Shown here: positions 1 through 7,421 of the stretch, piece after piece
Layout of the letters: every line of letters begins with the position of its first letter
How positions within the stretch are numbered: the stretch's first letter is position 1
Assembly (NCBI GenBank): GCA_964445305.1
Contig: CAYUKK010000035.1
Coordinates: forward strand, 1 to 12,834
Source of the DNA: CAYUKK01 sp964445305
Lineage (GTDB): Bacteria > Acidobacteriota > Aminicenantia > Aminicenantales > UBA8522
Length of the DNA: 12,834 bases
Direction of reading: 5' to 3'
Translations under genes and position numbers: made by a program
The notes under the pieces: generated by a model
The model's input: only the letters and a program-made list of their open reading frames with translations
Databases searched by the model: none
What the model was told of the DNA's origin: nothing

Positions 1-11
1 TCTTTTTCCAT
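1..11 (-). CDS. Possible 5' end of a minus-strand gene running off the left edge
   Basis: On the minus strand an ATG at 11-9 is followed by codons for Glu and Lys before the window ends. A purine-rich SD-like stretch (GGGGAG, about 6-8 nt upstream) precedes it. Only three codons are visible, so no product can be named. The call rests on the SD/ATG spacing and on the genes to its right (two tRNAs and serS) lying on the same strand. Confidence 0.35.
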
Positions 12-443
12 GGCCTTCTCCCCTCGCTCTTTCACGCTTGTATCTTAATCAAATCAACCGAAGGAAGGCAACCCCGCCGCCCAAGCAAGGTTCGAGAATA
101 TCCTGAAATCTATTCTGACGTGCCCGTTGTTCTCTTTTATCTATATCTTCTGTTTTGAAGCTAAGCGCTATGGCGACGACTGTAACATATTTATTTGGGC
201 ATGCTGAAGCTCTTCTGTCAGGAAAGGCTGAAAATCGCTTTTGGCCTCACGAACGAAACATTTTTTGAGCCCTTTTCTTGATGACGCAAGTGACGAAAGC
301 CCGGACCGACAGCCATCATGGATTCGCTCTTTGATCCGGCTATCGGCTTGTGCCCTCTATGTGAGACCACGGGAAGAGGGGGCCAGCGAGTCCGAGGAGG
401 CCGATCTTTTTCTTTGGCTCTTTAGCTCGAAACAGATGAGGGA
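12..443. other. Intergenic stretch without a recognisable gene
   Basis: About 430 bp lie between the putative gene start at position 11 and the 3' end of tRNA-Ser(GCT). I found no convincing protein gene, known structured RNA or T-rich intrinsic terminator on either strand. A plus-strand open frame that begins near 241 runs into the antisense of the tRNA gene and is not credible. The stretch probably carries the promoter of the gene that leaves the window at the left; I cannot pick its hexamers with confidence. Confidence 0.5.
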
Positions 444-537
<94 letters not shown>

Positions 538-561
538 GCAGCAGGCCTGACAAGCGAGGTT

Positions 562-590
562 ATTTTATCACAACTTGGCCTCGCCACCAA
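562..590 (-). promoter_or_regulatory. Candidate sigma-70-like promoter of tRNA-Ser(GCT)
   Basis: On the minus strand TTGGTG (590-585) and TAAAAT (567-562) are separated by exactly 17 nt. The predicted transcription start, about 7 nt after the -10, would leave a leader of roughly 17 nt before the mature tRNA 5' end at 537. The -10 matches consensus at 5 of 6 positions; the -35 matches at only 3 of 6 (TTG), so this is a moderate call. Confidence 0.42.
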
Positions 591-722
591 AAAGAGTATG
601 CTTTAGTTAGGCTTTGGGGTGGGGCAATGCCAATTTATTTCAATACAAATAGTTATGCCAAACTTCGAAGAGTTTTTCTGTCAATAATCAATCAGAGAGC
701 GTGGTCCGACCCCATAATGAGA

Positions 723-811
723 TGGCGGAGGGAGAGGGATTCGAACCCCCGTTCCGGAAACCGGAAAGCGGTTTTCAAGACCGCCGCCTTCAACCACTCG
801 GCCATCCCTCC
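723..811 (-). tRNA. tRNA-Ser(TGA)
   Basis: On the minus strand the acceptor GGAGGGA (811-805) pairs with TCCCTCC (733-727), followed by discriminator G and an encoded CCA (725-723). The anticodon arm is GCGGT / loop CTTGAAA / ACCGC, giving anticodon TGA (reads UCA and probably other UCN codons by wobble). The long variable arm contains a self-complementary TTTCCGG/CCGGAA segment, as expected for class II tRNA-Ser. The length is 89 nt including CCA. It sits 183 nt downstream of serS. Confidence 0.97.
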
Positions 812-824
812 GGACCAGGCCTCT

Positions 825-853
825 ATTGTATCCGCGGCGCTTTCCTCCCGCAA
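825..853 (-). promoter_or_regulatory. Candidate sigma-70-like promoter of tRNA-Ser(TGA)
   Basis: On the minus strand TTGCGG (853-848) and TACAAT (830-825) are 17 nt apart. The -10 ends 13 nt before the mature tRNA 5' end, so the predicted start site would give a leader of about 7 nt. This suggests the tRNA can be transcribed independently of serS. The -10 is 5/6; the -35 is only 3/6 (TTG conserved). Confidence 0.45.
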
Positions 854-994
854 CCCCTCGAGATGCCTCATCCTCAATCTACTCCAAAATGATTCGTTAT
901 CTCGCCATAAATCAAGGCAAAATTATTTTGACCTTTCTCGCCTCGTTCTCTTTTCACTTTCTTGTGCCCGCCAGAGAAGTGGCAAGTGGATAGG

Positions 995-2272
995 TCAGGC
1001 TCTGGTGATTCTTTCCAGACCGCCCATGTAAGGCCGGAGGGCTTCGGGAATGACGACCGATCCGTCCTCCTCCTGGTAGGCCTCAAGGATGGCGCTAACG
1101 GTTCGGCCAATGGCCACTCCCGAGCCGTTGAGGGTGTGGACGAATTCGGGCTTGGCCTTAGGGTGGCGGCGGAAACGGATGTTGGCCCTTCTTGCTTGGA
1201 AATCCGTGCAGTTGGTCACCGACGAGATTTCGCGGTATTTCTTCTGAAAGGGAAGCCAAATTTCGAGGTCATAGGTTTTCGCCCCGGCAAAACCGAGATC
1301 AGCGGTGCAGAGGACGACAACACGATAATGGAGTCCCAGCCTCTTCAAAACCTCCTCGGCATCGAGGGTCATCCTCTCGAGCTCCTCGAACGATTTTTCG
1401 GGCAGGGAAAAGGTCATCAACTCCACTTTATTGAACTGGTGCTGACGAATAAGTCCCCGGATATCTTTGCCGTAGGAGCCGGCCTCGCTCCGGAAACAGG
1501 GGGTGTAGGCAACGAACCTCTGCGGGAGCTCGGCGGCTTCGAGGATTTCGCCGCGATAAAGGTTGGTCAACGGCACTTCCGCCGTCGGAATAAGATACCA
1601 GTGCCTGCCCCTGAGCTTAAACAAATCCTTCTCGAACTTGGGCAGGTTTCCCGTGCCGGTGAGACTTTCCGCGTTAGCGATGAAAGGCGGAAGGACTTCT
1701 GTGTAGCCTCTCTCCTTGGTATGGATATCCAGCATGAAGTTAATCAGAGCTCGCTCCAGGAGGGCGCCGGCCCCGCGATAGACCACAAACCTTGAGCCAG
1801 CAATCTTGGCTGCTCTCTCAAAATCCAGGATGTCGAGCCTCTTCCCGACCTCCCAATGGGGCAGCACAGGGAAAGAGAAGCACGGCTTTTCGGCGAAACG
1901 CCGAACTTCGACATTGTCCTCTGAGCTTTTTCCTTCGGGGACGGAATCGTGGGGGAGGTTGGGAAGGCGGAGAAGGATTTCCTTCAATTGACTCTCGAGA
2001 GTGCCGAGCGCATCTTCCCAATGATTGATTTCATCCCCAACCCCCTTCATCCGGGAAATGAGGGGGGCAACATCCTTACCTTCCCTTTTTAGCCGCGCAA
2101 TTTCGTCAGATGTTCTGTTCTTTTCGGCCCGGAGGTCTTCGACCTTCTTCAGCACTCCCTTCCGCTTCTCAGCCAGAGCGGCAAATTCATGGAGGTCGAG
2201 CGGCAATCCGCGGCCAGCCATTTTTTGGAGCACAAGCTCCTTGTTTTCGAGAACGAATTTTAAGTCGAGCAT
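995..2272 (-). CDS. serS: Seryl-tRNA synthetase
   Basis: Class II aminoacyl-tRNA synthetase that charges tRNA-Ser (and tRNA-Sec where present) with serine in the cytoplasm. At 425 aa it has the normal bacterial length. Residues 1 to about 105 form the charged N-terminal helical arm that grips the long variable arm of tRNA-Ser. The catalytic core follows: the TAE motif (230-232) of the serine pocket, motif 2 around FRSEAG (260-265) and HQFNKVE (278-284), SSVTNCTDFQARR (350-362), and motif 3 TLNGSG...GR (380-390). The ATG at 2272-2270 begins with the MLDLKF-type N-terminus usual for bacterial SerRS. No SD precedes it; instead an extended -10 ends 8 nt upstream, which suggests a leaderless message. 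Two tRNA-Ser genes follow on the same strand. The transporter gene at 2391 is divergent. Identity is secure. Confidence 0.98.
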   Translation of the reverse strand: MLDLKFVLENKELVLQKMAGRGLPLDLHEFAALAEKRKGVLKKVEDLRAEKNRTSDEIARLKREGKDVAPLISRMKGVGDEINHWEDALGTLESQLKEILLRLPNLPHDSVPEGKSSEDNVEVRRFAEKPCFSFPVLPHWEVGKRLDILDFERAAKIAGSRFVVYRGAGALLERALINFMLDIHTKERGYTEVLPPFIANAESLTGTGNLPKFEKDLFKLRGRHWYLIPTAEVPLTNLYRGEILEAAELPQRFVAYTPCFRSEAGSYGKDIRGLIRQHQFNKVELMTFSLPEKSFEELERMTLDAEEVLKRLGLHYRVVVLCTADLGFAGAKTYDLEIWLPFQKKYREISSVTNCTDFQARRANIRFRRHPKAKPEFVHTLNGSGVAIGRTVSAILEAYQEEDGSVVIPEALRPYMGGLERITRA

Positions 2273-2280
2273 CGGGGTGG

Positions 2281-2289
2281 ATTATAGCA
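2281..2289 (-). promoter_or_regulatory. Extended -10 promoter element of serS
   Basis: On the minus strand TGCTATAAT is a perfect extended -10 (TGn plus TATAAT). Its last T is 8 nt before the serS ATG, so transcription would be expected to start at or next to the A of the start codon. No good -35 lies 16-18 nt further upstream, which is usual for extended -10 promoters. The 8-nt gap is C-rich and contains no SD. Confidence 0.6.
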
Positions 2290-2378
2290 CAAAAACTTAC
2301 TCAAGAGGACGACTTTTGGGCTGGCTCAAGGTCCGTCTTCAGTTCTTGTTGCTTATCAGGGGCGAGTTGTGTATATTT

Positions 2379-2384
2379 GGAGGA
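2379..2384 (+). promoter_or_regulatory. Ribosome binding site that sets the transporter start
   Basis: GGAGGA lies 6 nt upstream of the ATG at 2391. The open frame extends further upstream with no stop, antisense to serS, so this SD is what fixes the true start. A TATATT/TTGCTT pair (2372-2377 and 2349-2354) also resembles a promoter, but its start site would fall inside or after the SD, so I do not call it. Confidence 0.7.
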
Positions 2385-2390
2385 CCTCAG

Positions 2391-3833
2391 ATGACGAGAA
2401 GCCACTTATCTTCCATCACCTCGCGGATGGATAAGCTCTATGAATTCGACCGCGAGCCCGTCCTGCTCCAGAAATTGCATTCGGGCGGCAGGTTTGCTGG
2501 CCTCTTTGCTGGCGAGCACGTGGCCGCCACCGAGTTCGTCATCGGCGCTTTCTTCGTCCTCCACGGTGTCACGGCCAACGACCTTATCTTCGGGCTGCTC
2601 ACGGGCAATCTTCTCGCCGTTCTTTCCTGGACGTTCATCTGCGCTCCGATCGCCATCCGGACTCGACTGACCCTTTATTGGTATCTCAGAAAAATCGCCG
2701 GGCCAGGTCTGGCTCTCATCTATAACCTGGCCAATGCGATTCTTTATTGCATCCTGGCCGGAGCCATGATCGCTGTTTCGGCCACGGCGGTGGGCCTGGC
2801 TTTCCGCATCAAAACGCCTTCCCTGTCCGACATTTACCCTTCGAGCGTCGGCTGGGTCCTCCTAACCTTAGCCATCGGACTTCTGTTTGTCATCCTCGCT
2901 ATCCTTGGCTTTGAGAAGCTGAGCCGCTTTGCCGAGGTCTGTTCACCCTGGGTTTTCGTTGTTTTTATTGCCGGCGCTTTAGCCATGCTGCCGAGGCTCG
3001 GTGTCCACCCGAATCTCGATAATTTCTGGCAAATCGCGACAAACCGCATCTGGAATGGGGTGGCTGCGGCCGGCCAGGATAAATTCGGCTTTGCCCATAT
3101 TATGTTTTTTGCCTGGTTTTGTAACCTGGCCATGCACGTCGGGCTCTCTGACATGGCTCTCTTCCGCTACGCGCGGCACTGGGCTTACGGCCTCTATTCG
3201 GCCTTCGGCATGTACCCAGGACACATGCTTGCCTGGATTTGTTCTGGTATTATGGTGGCAGCGGTCGGCCGGGAGATGAACCCAGGCCTCATGGCCTTCG
3301 AGGCAGCTGGTCTGGCCGGAGCAGCGGCCGTCCTTATCGCCGGCTGGACAACAGCCAACCCGACGCTCTACCGCGCCGGCCTTGCCCTCCAGACTATTAC
3401 CCCCAACTGGCCGCGCTGGAAGGTCACGCTGGCTGCCGGCCTGGCGACGACGGTTCTCTCCTGTTTTCCCGTTTTTTTCATGAGACTGCTCGATTATGTC
3501 GCCATCTACGGGCTCGTGCTCATGCCCATCGGCGCCATCGTCTTTGCTGAGCACTGGCTCTTCCCCCTTTTTAAGCTCGAAAAATACCGGGCTGAAAAAG
3601 AGGGCTGGCTTCTCAACGCCAGAGCCCTGGCCGTCTGGGTCGGAACGCTCCTCGTCTGCTTTCTTTTGCCCATTCACCTTTTTTTCCGCTGGCTGCCCGG
3701 CTATTTTATCGCCCTGATTTCTTACGTATTGCTCAGCGCGATGAGGAGGAAACCGGAAAAGAATAAGCATGAGGGCAAGGCCACAAAGAAGAATAAAGAT
3801 GGGGACGAGGACCAGGATAGGCCGTGCAGGTGA
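2391..3833 (+). CDS. NCS1-type (purine/cytosine permease-like) membrane transporter
   Basis: Polytopic inner-membrane protein of 480 aa with about 12 predicted TM segments, predicted to import a nitrogenous compound by secondary transport. The best family marker is the segment GWTTANPTLYRAGLALQ (318-334). It resembles the substrate-site helix of CodB-type permeases, where WTTxxxxLYSAGL is typical. Residues 58-78 (HGVTANDLIFG, then TGNLLAVLSW) fit the TM2 region of the same family. The substrate cannot be read from the sequence; nucleobases, hydantoins and thiamine-like compounds are all handled by NCS1 proteins. The C-terminus (451-480) is a highly charged Lys/Glu/Asp tail of about 30 residues, unusual for the family. 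The start was chosen at 2391 because of the SD GGAGGA. Upstream in-frame sequence is antisense serS. A small two-TM gene follows after 5 nt. The fold family is fairly sure, the substrate unknown. Confidence 0.8.
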   Translation: MTRSHLSSITSRMDKLYEFDREPVLLQKLHSGGRFAGLFAGEHVAATEFVIGAFFVLHGVTANDLIFGLLTGNLLAVLSWTFICAPIAIRTRLTLYWYLRKIAGPGLALIYNLANAILYCILAGAMIAVSATAVGLAFRIKTPSLSDIYPSSVGWVLLTLAIGLLFVILAILGFEKLSRFAEVCSPWVFVVFIAGALAMLPRLGVHPNLDNFWQIATNRIWNGVAAAGQDKFGFAHIMFFAWFCNLAMHVGLSDMALFRYARHWAYGLYSAFGMYPGHMLAWICSGIMVAAVGREMNPGLMAFEAAGLAGAAAVLIAGWTTANPTLYRAGLALQTITPNWPRWKVTLAAGLATTVLSCFPVFFMRLLDYVAIYGLVLMPIGAIVFAEHWLFPLFKLEKYRAEKEGWLLNARALAVWVGTLLVCFLLPIHLFFRWLPGYFIALISYVLLSAMRRKPEKNKHEGKATKKNKDGDEDQDRPCR

Positions 3834-3838
3834 AGAAG

Positions 3839-4015
3839 ATGCAGAAAATCCTTTGGGGCTTCCTCTCTCTGGTTAGCCTGACTGTCTGTCTTTTCTCCGC
3901 CGTTGGCTATTTCTTGGGAAAAGTCGAGGCTTCCCAATACAAACTCATCTTCCTTGTCTCTTCCTTCGGCTGGTTTATCTTTGCCACGCTCTGGGCCAGA
4001 CAGCGCAAAAATTAG
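3839..4015 (+). CDS. Small two-TM membrane protein paired with the transporter
   Basis: A 58-aa protein with two hydrophobic stretches (about residues 4-27 and 35-53), a short polar connector (GKVEAS) and a basic C-terminus (ARQRKN). It starts 5 nt after the transporter stop. AGGTG at 3828-3832 is a plausible SD overlapping that stop, so the two are probably co-translated. A GTG at 3824 or 3830 could give a slightly longer form. I do not recognise a named family. Small hydrophobic partners are known for some secondary transporters (MetS with MetP, YhdT with PanF), so an accessory-subunit role is a reasonable inference from context, not from homology. It may also be an unrelated small membrane protein. 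Confidence 0.65.
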   Translation: MQKILWGFLSLVSLTVCLFSAVGYFLGKVEASQYKLIFLVSSFGWFIFATLWARQRKN

Positions 4016-4385
4016 ATTGCTCCAATCTCATCATCGACGAATTTCTGCCTTTGATCGAATCAAACCGCGCCACCTCAAGCCTTTTTCAAAAGCATATCGG
4101 GCTCTTCTTCAAGAATAGACCCTATGAAGGTCGGCTCTTGGCAATTCTCTTCGGCGAGGCCAAATGGACCAAGAAGCCGGTGGGAATCGACATCCTGGAT
4201 AACCTCAAAAAAAGGCAAAAAGGGTCGTCTGGGGGACGGAAAAAAGAAAAGAAGTCTAGGCGCTCTTCAGCAACTCTGGTTTCACAGATACCGTGATGAC
4301 AATGGGCCAGAGAGGCGAGGCGATCCTGTTCAAACAGGAAACGCTACTTGAGTGGGAGGAACGCCCTTTTTCATCGATCGCATAG
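4015..4385 (+). pseudogene. Decayed or frameshifted remnant of an unknown protein gene
   Basis: This stretch reads like protein in two successive frames. The first runs from about 4015 to 4220 (IIDEFLPLIESN, then RPYEGRLLAILFGEAKW, then KKPVGIDILDNLKKR). After the A-rich run near 4207-4222 the sense continues in another frame from 4224: VVWGTEKRKEV, an in-frame TAG at 4257, then ALFSNSGFTDTV, MTMGQRGEAILF and KQETLLEWEERPF, ending at TAG 4383-4385. The joined reading would give about 120 residues with a mixed alpha/beta look and a Cys-poor composition. No start codon with an SD is present. A TTG at 4051 opens an 81-codon frame, but it covers only the first part. I do not recognise the family. 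A sequencing indel plus one substitution, or two short real ORFs, are alternatives. Confidence 0.4.
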
Positions 4386-4458
4386 ATATTTTGAGCCTGC
4401 CCAAAAATCTACAAGACCCGGATTCCCACGGCCGGCCGCGCATCTTTAGTCTGAATTC

Positions 4459-4471
4459 AGAGGTCGCCTCT
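4459..4471. repeat. Short perfect hairpin next to the rhamnosidase stop
   Basis: AGAGG-TCG-CCTCT forms a 5-bp stem with a 3-nt loop, 3 nt beyond the rhamnosidase TAA. No T-run follows on either strand, so it is not a canonical intrinsic terminator. It could stabilise the mRNA 3' end. A further palindrome, CGGCCGGCCG, lies at 4429-4438. Confidence 0.35.
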
Positions 4472-4474
4472 CGG

Positions 4475-7135
4475 TTACCTGCCGCTCAAGCTGAAAGAAT
4501 AGCAGCCCGAGCCAATCTGGATGACGAAGCCTCCTCTCGTCTCTTCCACCTTGACGATACCCTGAAGGCCAGCCCTAAACCCCTGGCTATCCCAGATGAC
4601 CCTCTCCCCTTCTTTGATCACGACATCCTGGAGGTTAAACCTCGGAAGCAAGACCTCCGCCTCGCTTCCAAATGGAATACAGACATCAAGCCGAATATGT
4701 TTATCCTCTCGCCACCAGGCTGATGATACGACCCCCCGCACCGTCTTCAAAGAACCCGCCGCATGCCGAAGGTCTCTGACCATTTGGGGAGCAATCCGGA
4801 GCTTTTCGAAGCCAACAGAGCCTTCGACCTGGTTTATTCCCGCCAGAGCTTTATAGAGCCAGGCTCCGACGCTCCCGAACATCGGATGGTTATGGGAGTT
4901 CATCGATGGCCCCTGGCGAAGCTGCCAGAGCTCCCAGAGGGTGGTGGCTCCGTTTTCAATCATGTAGCCCCAGCTGGGGTAAGTTGTCTGGGTAGCAATA
5001 TCATAAGCCAAATCCGAATTGCCCTGCCTGGTCAAGAGGTCGAGAATGTATTTTGTCCCGATAATCCCTGTCGTCAAATGGGAGTTATTCTTATAAACGA
5101 TGTTGTCGAAGAGATTGCCCCACACTCCTCCGCGCGCATTTTCGGGCACAAGATTGAGGAAAAGGGCTAAGGTATTCGCCGTTTGCGTGTTATTGGCGTA
5201 GGCCCTTGTCTCCGGGTTGTAGTAATTCTTGTGAAAGTCAGCCTTGATGCGCTCGGCCAGAGACCCGTAGAACTTTTCATCTTCCTTCTTGCCCAGAACC
5301 CCGGCCATCTCAGCAAGAATTTTCACGTCATAATAATAATAAAACGACGAGACGATGCTTCCCGGCGTTTTGTCCACGGCCACCCAATCGCCGTAGTAAC
5401 TGAACTTGACCAGGCCATTCTCCTCACGCGTCCGCAGGTAATCGACATACTTTTTCACACCCTCGTAATGCTCCTCGAGAATGCGCTTGTCCCCGTAGTG
5501 CTGGTACATGTACCAGGCAATGAGCGGATAGGCCGTTCCCCAGGCCGGGTCGGCTGGCCTCGACCCCCAGATGTGGGGAACTGTATCGGTGATGGTTCCA
5601 GCTTCATCCTGAACATCGCGGATGTTGCGGAGAAAATTTGTATAAAACGCCGCCATATCGAAGTTGTGCATCGCTTCTTCGGTGGTCACATGGGCATCGC
5701 CCATCCAGCCCATGCGCTCGTCGCGCTGGCAGCAGTCCGTCGGGATGCTATGGAGGTTGGTCTTCTGCCCCCAGACGATAATCCGCTGGAGAGCGTTCAA
5801 GATGGGCTTGGAGCAAGCGAAATTCCCGATGGGCTCGACCGCACTGTGGACTACTCTTCCCCGGATGGAATCCACAGTCGGCACGCCGGGAAAACCTGCA
5901 ACCTCCACATACCTGAACCCGTGATAGGTAAAGCGAGGCTCCCAAACCTCTACTCCTTCTCCCTTCAATATATAAACATCCTCAGCTCTTGCTCCTCGAA
6001 GGTTCTCCTGGTTAATCATCCCATCCTCGTAGATAAGCTCGGCAAATCGCATCCTGACCGAAGTGCCGCTCGGGCCTGAAACGCGCAACCTCGCCCAGCC
6101 GCTAAAATTCTGACCCATATCGAAGACATAGATGCCGGGCTTCGGGTTGGTCATCTTCAACGGCACAAGAGTATCGACTACCTGGATGGGGGGCATCATC
6201 TGGGCCGAAATCTCTCCCTTCGGCCCGTTTACAACTTGAGCTGGAGCCCAACCGCTGTCGTCATAGCCAGGTCTGTCCCAGCCAGGCGTCTCCTGGCGAG
6301 CATCGTAGACTTCTCCGTTATAGATGCTGGCCGAAATGAGAGGACCGTTTTTTCCCTTCCAAGTCGAATCGCTCACCACTTCCACCTTCTCGCCGTCTTC
6401 AAGCACGATGTTCATCTGAAAGAGAAGGGCAAGATTTTTGTACCACCCCTCGCCCAGCATCACCGCCACGGCGTTCTTGCCCTCGACCAGAAAGTTGGTG
6501 ACGTCATGGGTTACGTAGAGCACTCTTTTATCGAAAGTTGTCCAGCCCGGGTCGAGAACGTTCGGGCTAACCTTGCGGCCGTTGAGGCGGAGCTCATAAT
6601 AGCCAAGACCGCAAATATAAACCCTTGCCCTGACAGCTCTCTTTTCAAGCCTGAATTCCTTGCGCAGCTGGTTGGCGCCGCCTATCCACTTGCCCCTCCA
6701 GTCGCTTCTCGAGAAAAGCCCGGTTTCGAAGCGAGCTACCCTGCTGAAAGGGCTCACCCTATCGTTTTTATCCCAGACCCTCACCTTCCAGTAGCACGTC
6801 TGTCCGCTCAAGAGTTCTTTGCCTCGGTAAACGACCTGGGTTGAATCAGACGATAAAACTTTCCCGCTTGACCATAAATCGCCCTCATCCACCTCCGGAC
6901 GGCTGGAGACGACAATTTCGTAGGCAGCCTGGCCCTGACCCCGCTCGCTATGGGTTGAAACCCAAGAAAAACGAGGAAGCTTTGTGTCAATGCCTAATGG
7001 GTTCCTCAGATATTCTGTGCGGAGCTCGACCGGCATCCCAGGACCCGCGACCTCTTCCTCCGCCCATGCTGACCCAAACACAGGCAGAAAAAAAACCATC
7101 GTCGCCAGAAAAAAAATGGAAAGCTCAGACGACAT
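4475..7135 (-). CDS. Exported alpha-L-rhamnosidase, GH78
   Basis: Glycoside hydrolase predicted to release terminal alpha-L-rhamnose from plant or microbial glycans and glycosides outside the cytoplasm. The protein is 886 aa, as usual for the family. Residues 1-25 form a signal peptide with hydrophobic core and a GSAWA|E cleavage site (signal peptidase I; no lipobox). In order follow a fibronectin-like N-terminal domain (about 35-140), beta-sandwich rhamnosidase domains (about 150-435), the (alpha/alpha)6 catalytic barrel (about 440-790) and a C-terminal beta domain. The motif DCCQRDERMGWMGD (467-480) supplies D467, the general acid E473, W477 and D480, matching the active site of characterised GH78 enzymes. 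E735 in TTLWELW is the likely general base, and H748/H750 fit the substrate-binding histidine. The ATG at 7135 has a strong SD. No sugar transporter or other carbohydrate gene is adjacent, so it appears as a lone CAZyme. Confidence 0.95.
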   Translation of the reverse strand: MSSELSIFFLATMVFFLPVFGSAWAEEEVAGPGMPVELRTEYLRNPLGIDTKLPRFSWVSTHSERGQGQAAYEIVVSSRPEVDEGDLWSSGKVLSSDSTQVVYRGKELLSGQTCYWKVRVWDKNDRVSPFSRVARFETGLFSRSDWRGKWIGGANQLRKEFRLEKRAVRARVYICGLGYYELRLNGRKVSPNVLDPGWTTFDKRVLYVTHDVTNFLVEGKNAVAVMLGEGWYKNLALLFQMNIVLEDGEKVEVVSDSTWKGKNGPLISASIYNGEVYDARQETPGWDRPGYDDSGWAPAQVVNGPKGEISAQMMPPIQVVDTLVPLKMTNPKPGIYVFDMGQNFSGWARLRVSGPSGTSVRMRFAELIYEDGMINQENLRGARAEDVYILKGEGVEVWEPRFTYHGFRYVEVAGFPGVPTVDSIRGRVVHSAVEPIGNFACSKPILNALQRIIVWGQKTNLHSIPTDCCQRDERMGWMGDAHVTTEEAMHNFDMAAFYTNFLRNIRDVQDEAGTITDTVPHIWGSRPADPAWGTAYPLIAWYMYQHYGDKRILEEHYEGVKKYVDYLRTREENGLVKFSYYGDWVAVDKTPGSIVSSFYYYYDVKILAEMAGVLGKKEDEKFYGSLAERIKADFHKNYYNPETRAYANNTQTANTLALFLNLVPENARGGVWGNLFDNIVYKNNSHLTTGIIGTKYILDLLTRQGNSDLAYDIATQTTYPSWGYMIENGATTLWELWQLRQGPSMNSHNHPMFGSVGAWLYKALAGINQVEGSVGFEKLRIAPQMVRDLRHAAGSLKTVRGVVSSAWWREDKHIRLDVCIPFGSEAEVLLPRFNLQDVVIKEGERVIWDSQGFRAGLQGIVKVEETRGGFVIQIGSGCYSFSLSGR

Positions 7136-7144
7136 TGTGCGATG

Positions 7145-7152
7145 CCTCCTTT
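7145..7152 (-). promoter_or_regulatory. Strong ribosome binding site of the rhamnosidase gene
   Basis: On the minus strand AAAGGAGG lies 9 nt upstream of the ATG at 7135-7133. It is the best SD match in the window and confirms the start that yields a complete signal peptide. Confidence 0.85.
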
Positions 7153-7158
7153 CATGGA

Positions 7159-7170
7159 GTTGATGTCAAC
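7159..7170. promoter_or_regulatory. Inverted repeat in the rhamnosidase leader, possible operator
   Basis: GTTGA-TG-TCAAC is a perfect 5+5 inverted repeat. It lies between the SD and a TAGAAT -10 candidate on the minus strand, so it would overlap the first transcribed bases. Partial extension of the symmetry (GGAG/CTCC, offset by two bases) suggests either a repressor site or an mRNA hairpin just upstream of the SD. No regulator gene is present in the window. Confidence 0.35.
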
Positions 7171-7178
7171 CGCTCCTT

Positions 7179-7201
7179 ATTCTATCAAAGCTGAAATTCT
7201 A
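7179..7201 (-). promoter_or_regulatory. Two TAGAAT -10-like hexamers upstream of the rhamnosidase gene
   Basis: On the minus strand TAGAAT occurs at 7201-7196 and again at 7184-7179, 11 nt apart. Each matches the -10 consensus at 5 of 6 positions. Neither has a good -35 at 17 nt. The nearer one would start transcription near 7172 and give a leader of about 37 nt carrying the SD. Confidence 0.35.
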
Positions 7202-7326
7202 AGGAAAACCTCGCCTCGGAAACATCTCCTGTCACGCAATTTTGGCGAAAGGCGCAAGAAGCTGTTAAAGTCTCCGTAAGGGCGAGGGATTTCATCGTCT
7301 CCTCCGAGGGATGAACAGACGGGACT

Positions 7327-7346
7327 GGGTCCGCGGGTGCGGAGCC
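7327..7346. repeat. GC-rich imperfect hairpin between divergent genes
   Basis: TCCGC-GGGT-GCGGA forms a perfect 5-bp stem, flanked by GG/CC after one mismatch. It lies between the divergent rhamnosidase and flippase genes, about 40 bp upstream of the flippase -35. No T-run follows. The rest of 7202-7385 shows no gene. Confidence 0.3.
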
Positions 7347-7385
7347 AAGGGGGGAGTTCTTTGTGTCTCCTCTTGAGTCACCTAT

Positions 7386-7413
7386 TTGACAAAGCGGACC
7401 AGTCCGTTAGAAT
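7386..7413 (+). promoter_or_regulatory. Consensus promoter of the flippase-tldD-tldE operon, leaderless layout
   Basis: TTGACA (7386-7391, perfect -35) and TAGAAT (7408-7413, 5/6 -10) are separated by 16 nt. The -10 ends 8 nt before the ATG at 7422, so the predicted start site falls at or within two bases of the start codon. There is no room for an SD in the transcript. Confidence 0.65.
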
Positions 7414-7421
7414 AGGCTCGC

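Noticed and set aside
995..1000. Terminator just downstream of serS
   Set aside because: The nearby complementary bases (CTTG...CAAG) give only a weak, interrupted stem without a T-run.
627..1031. Open frames over 627-1031 on both strands, with RDSNPRS- and GMAEWLKAAVLKT-like peptides
   Set aside because: These are translations of the tRNA-Ser(TGA) gene and its flanks, a classic spurious protein family.
962..1795. Long open frame (277 codons) on the plus strand opposite serS
   Set aside because: serS is certain on the other strand with all class II motifs; the antisense frame has no SD and no family features.
2025..2390. Upstream extension of the transporter frame, giving a 602-aa product
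   Set aside because: The extension is antisense to serS and ignores the clear SD at 2379-2384, which sets the start at 2391.
2979..3770. Minus-strand open frame (263 codons) opposite the transporter
   Set aside because: It is a shadow of the hydrophobic coding frame; its hydrophilic, low-complexity product has no recognisable motif.
5183..6079. Plus-strand open frame (298 codons) opposite the rhamnosidase
   Set aside because: It is a shadow of the GH78 gene, whose catalytic motifs are encoded on the minus strand here.
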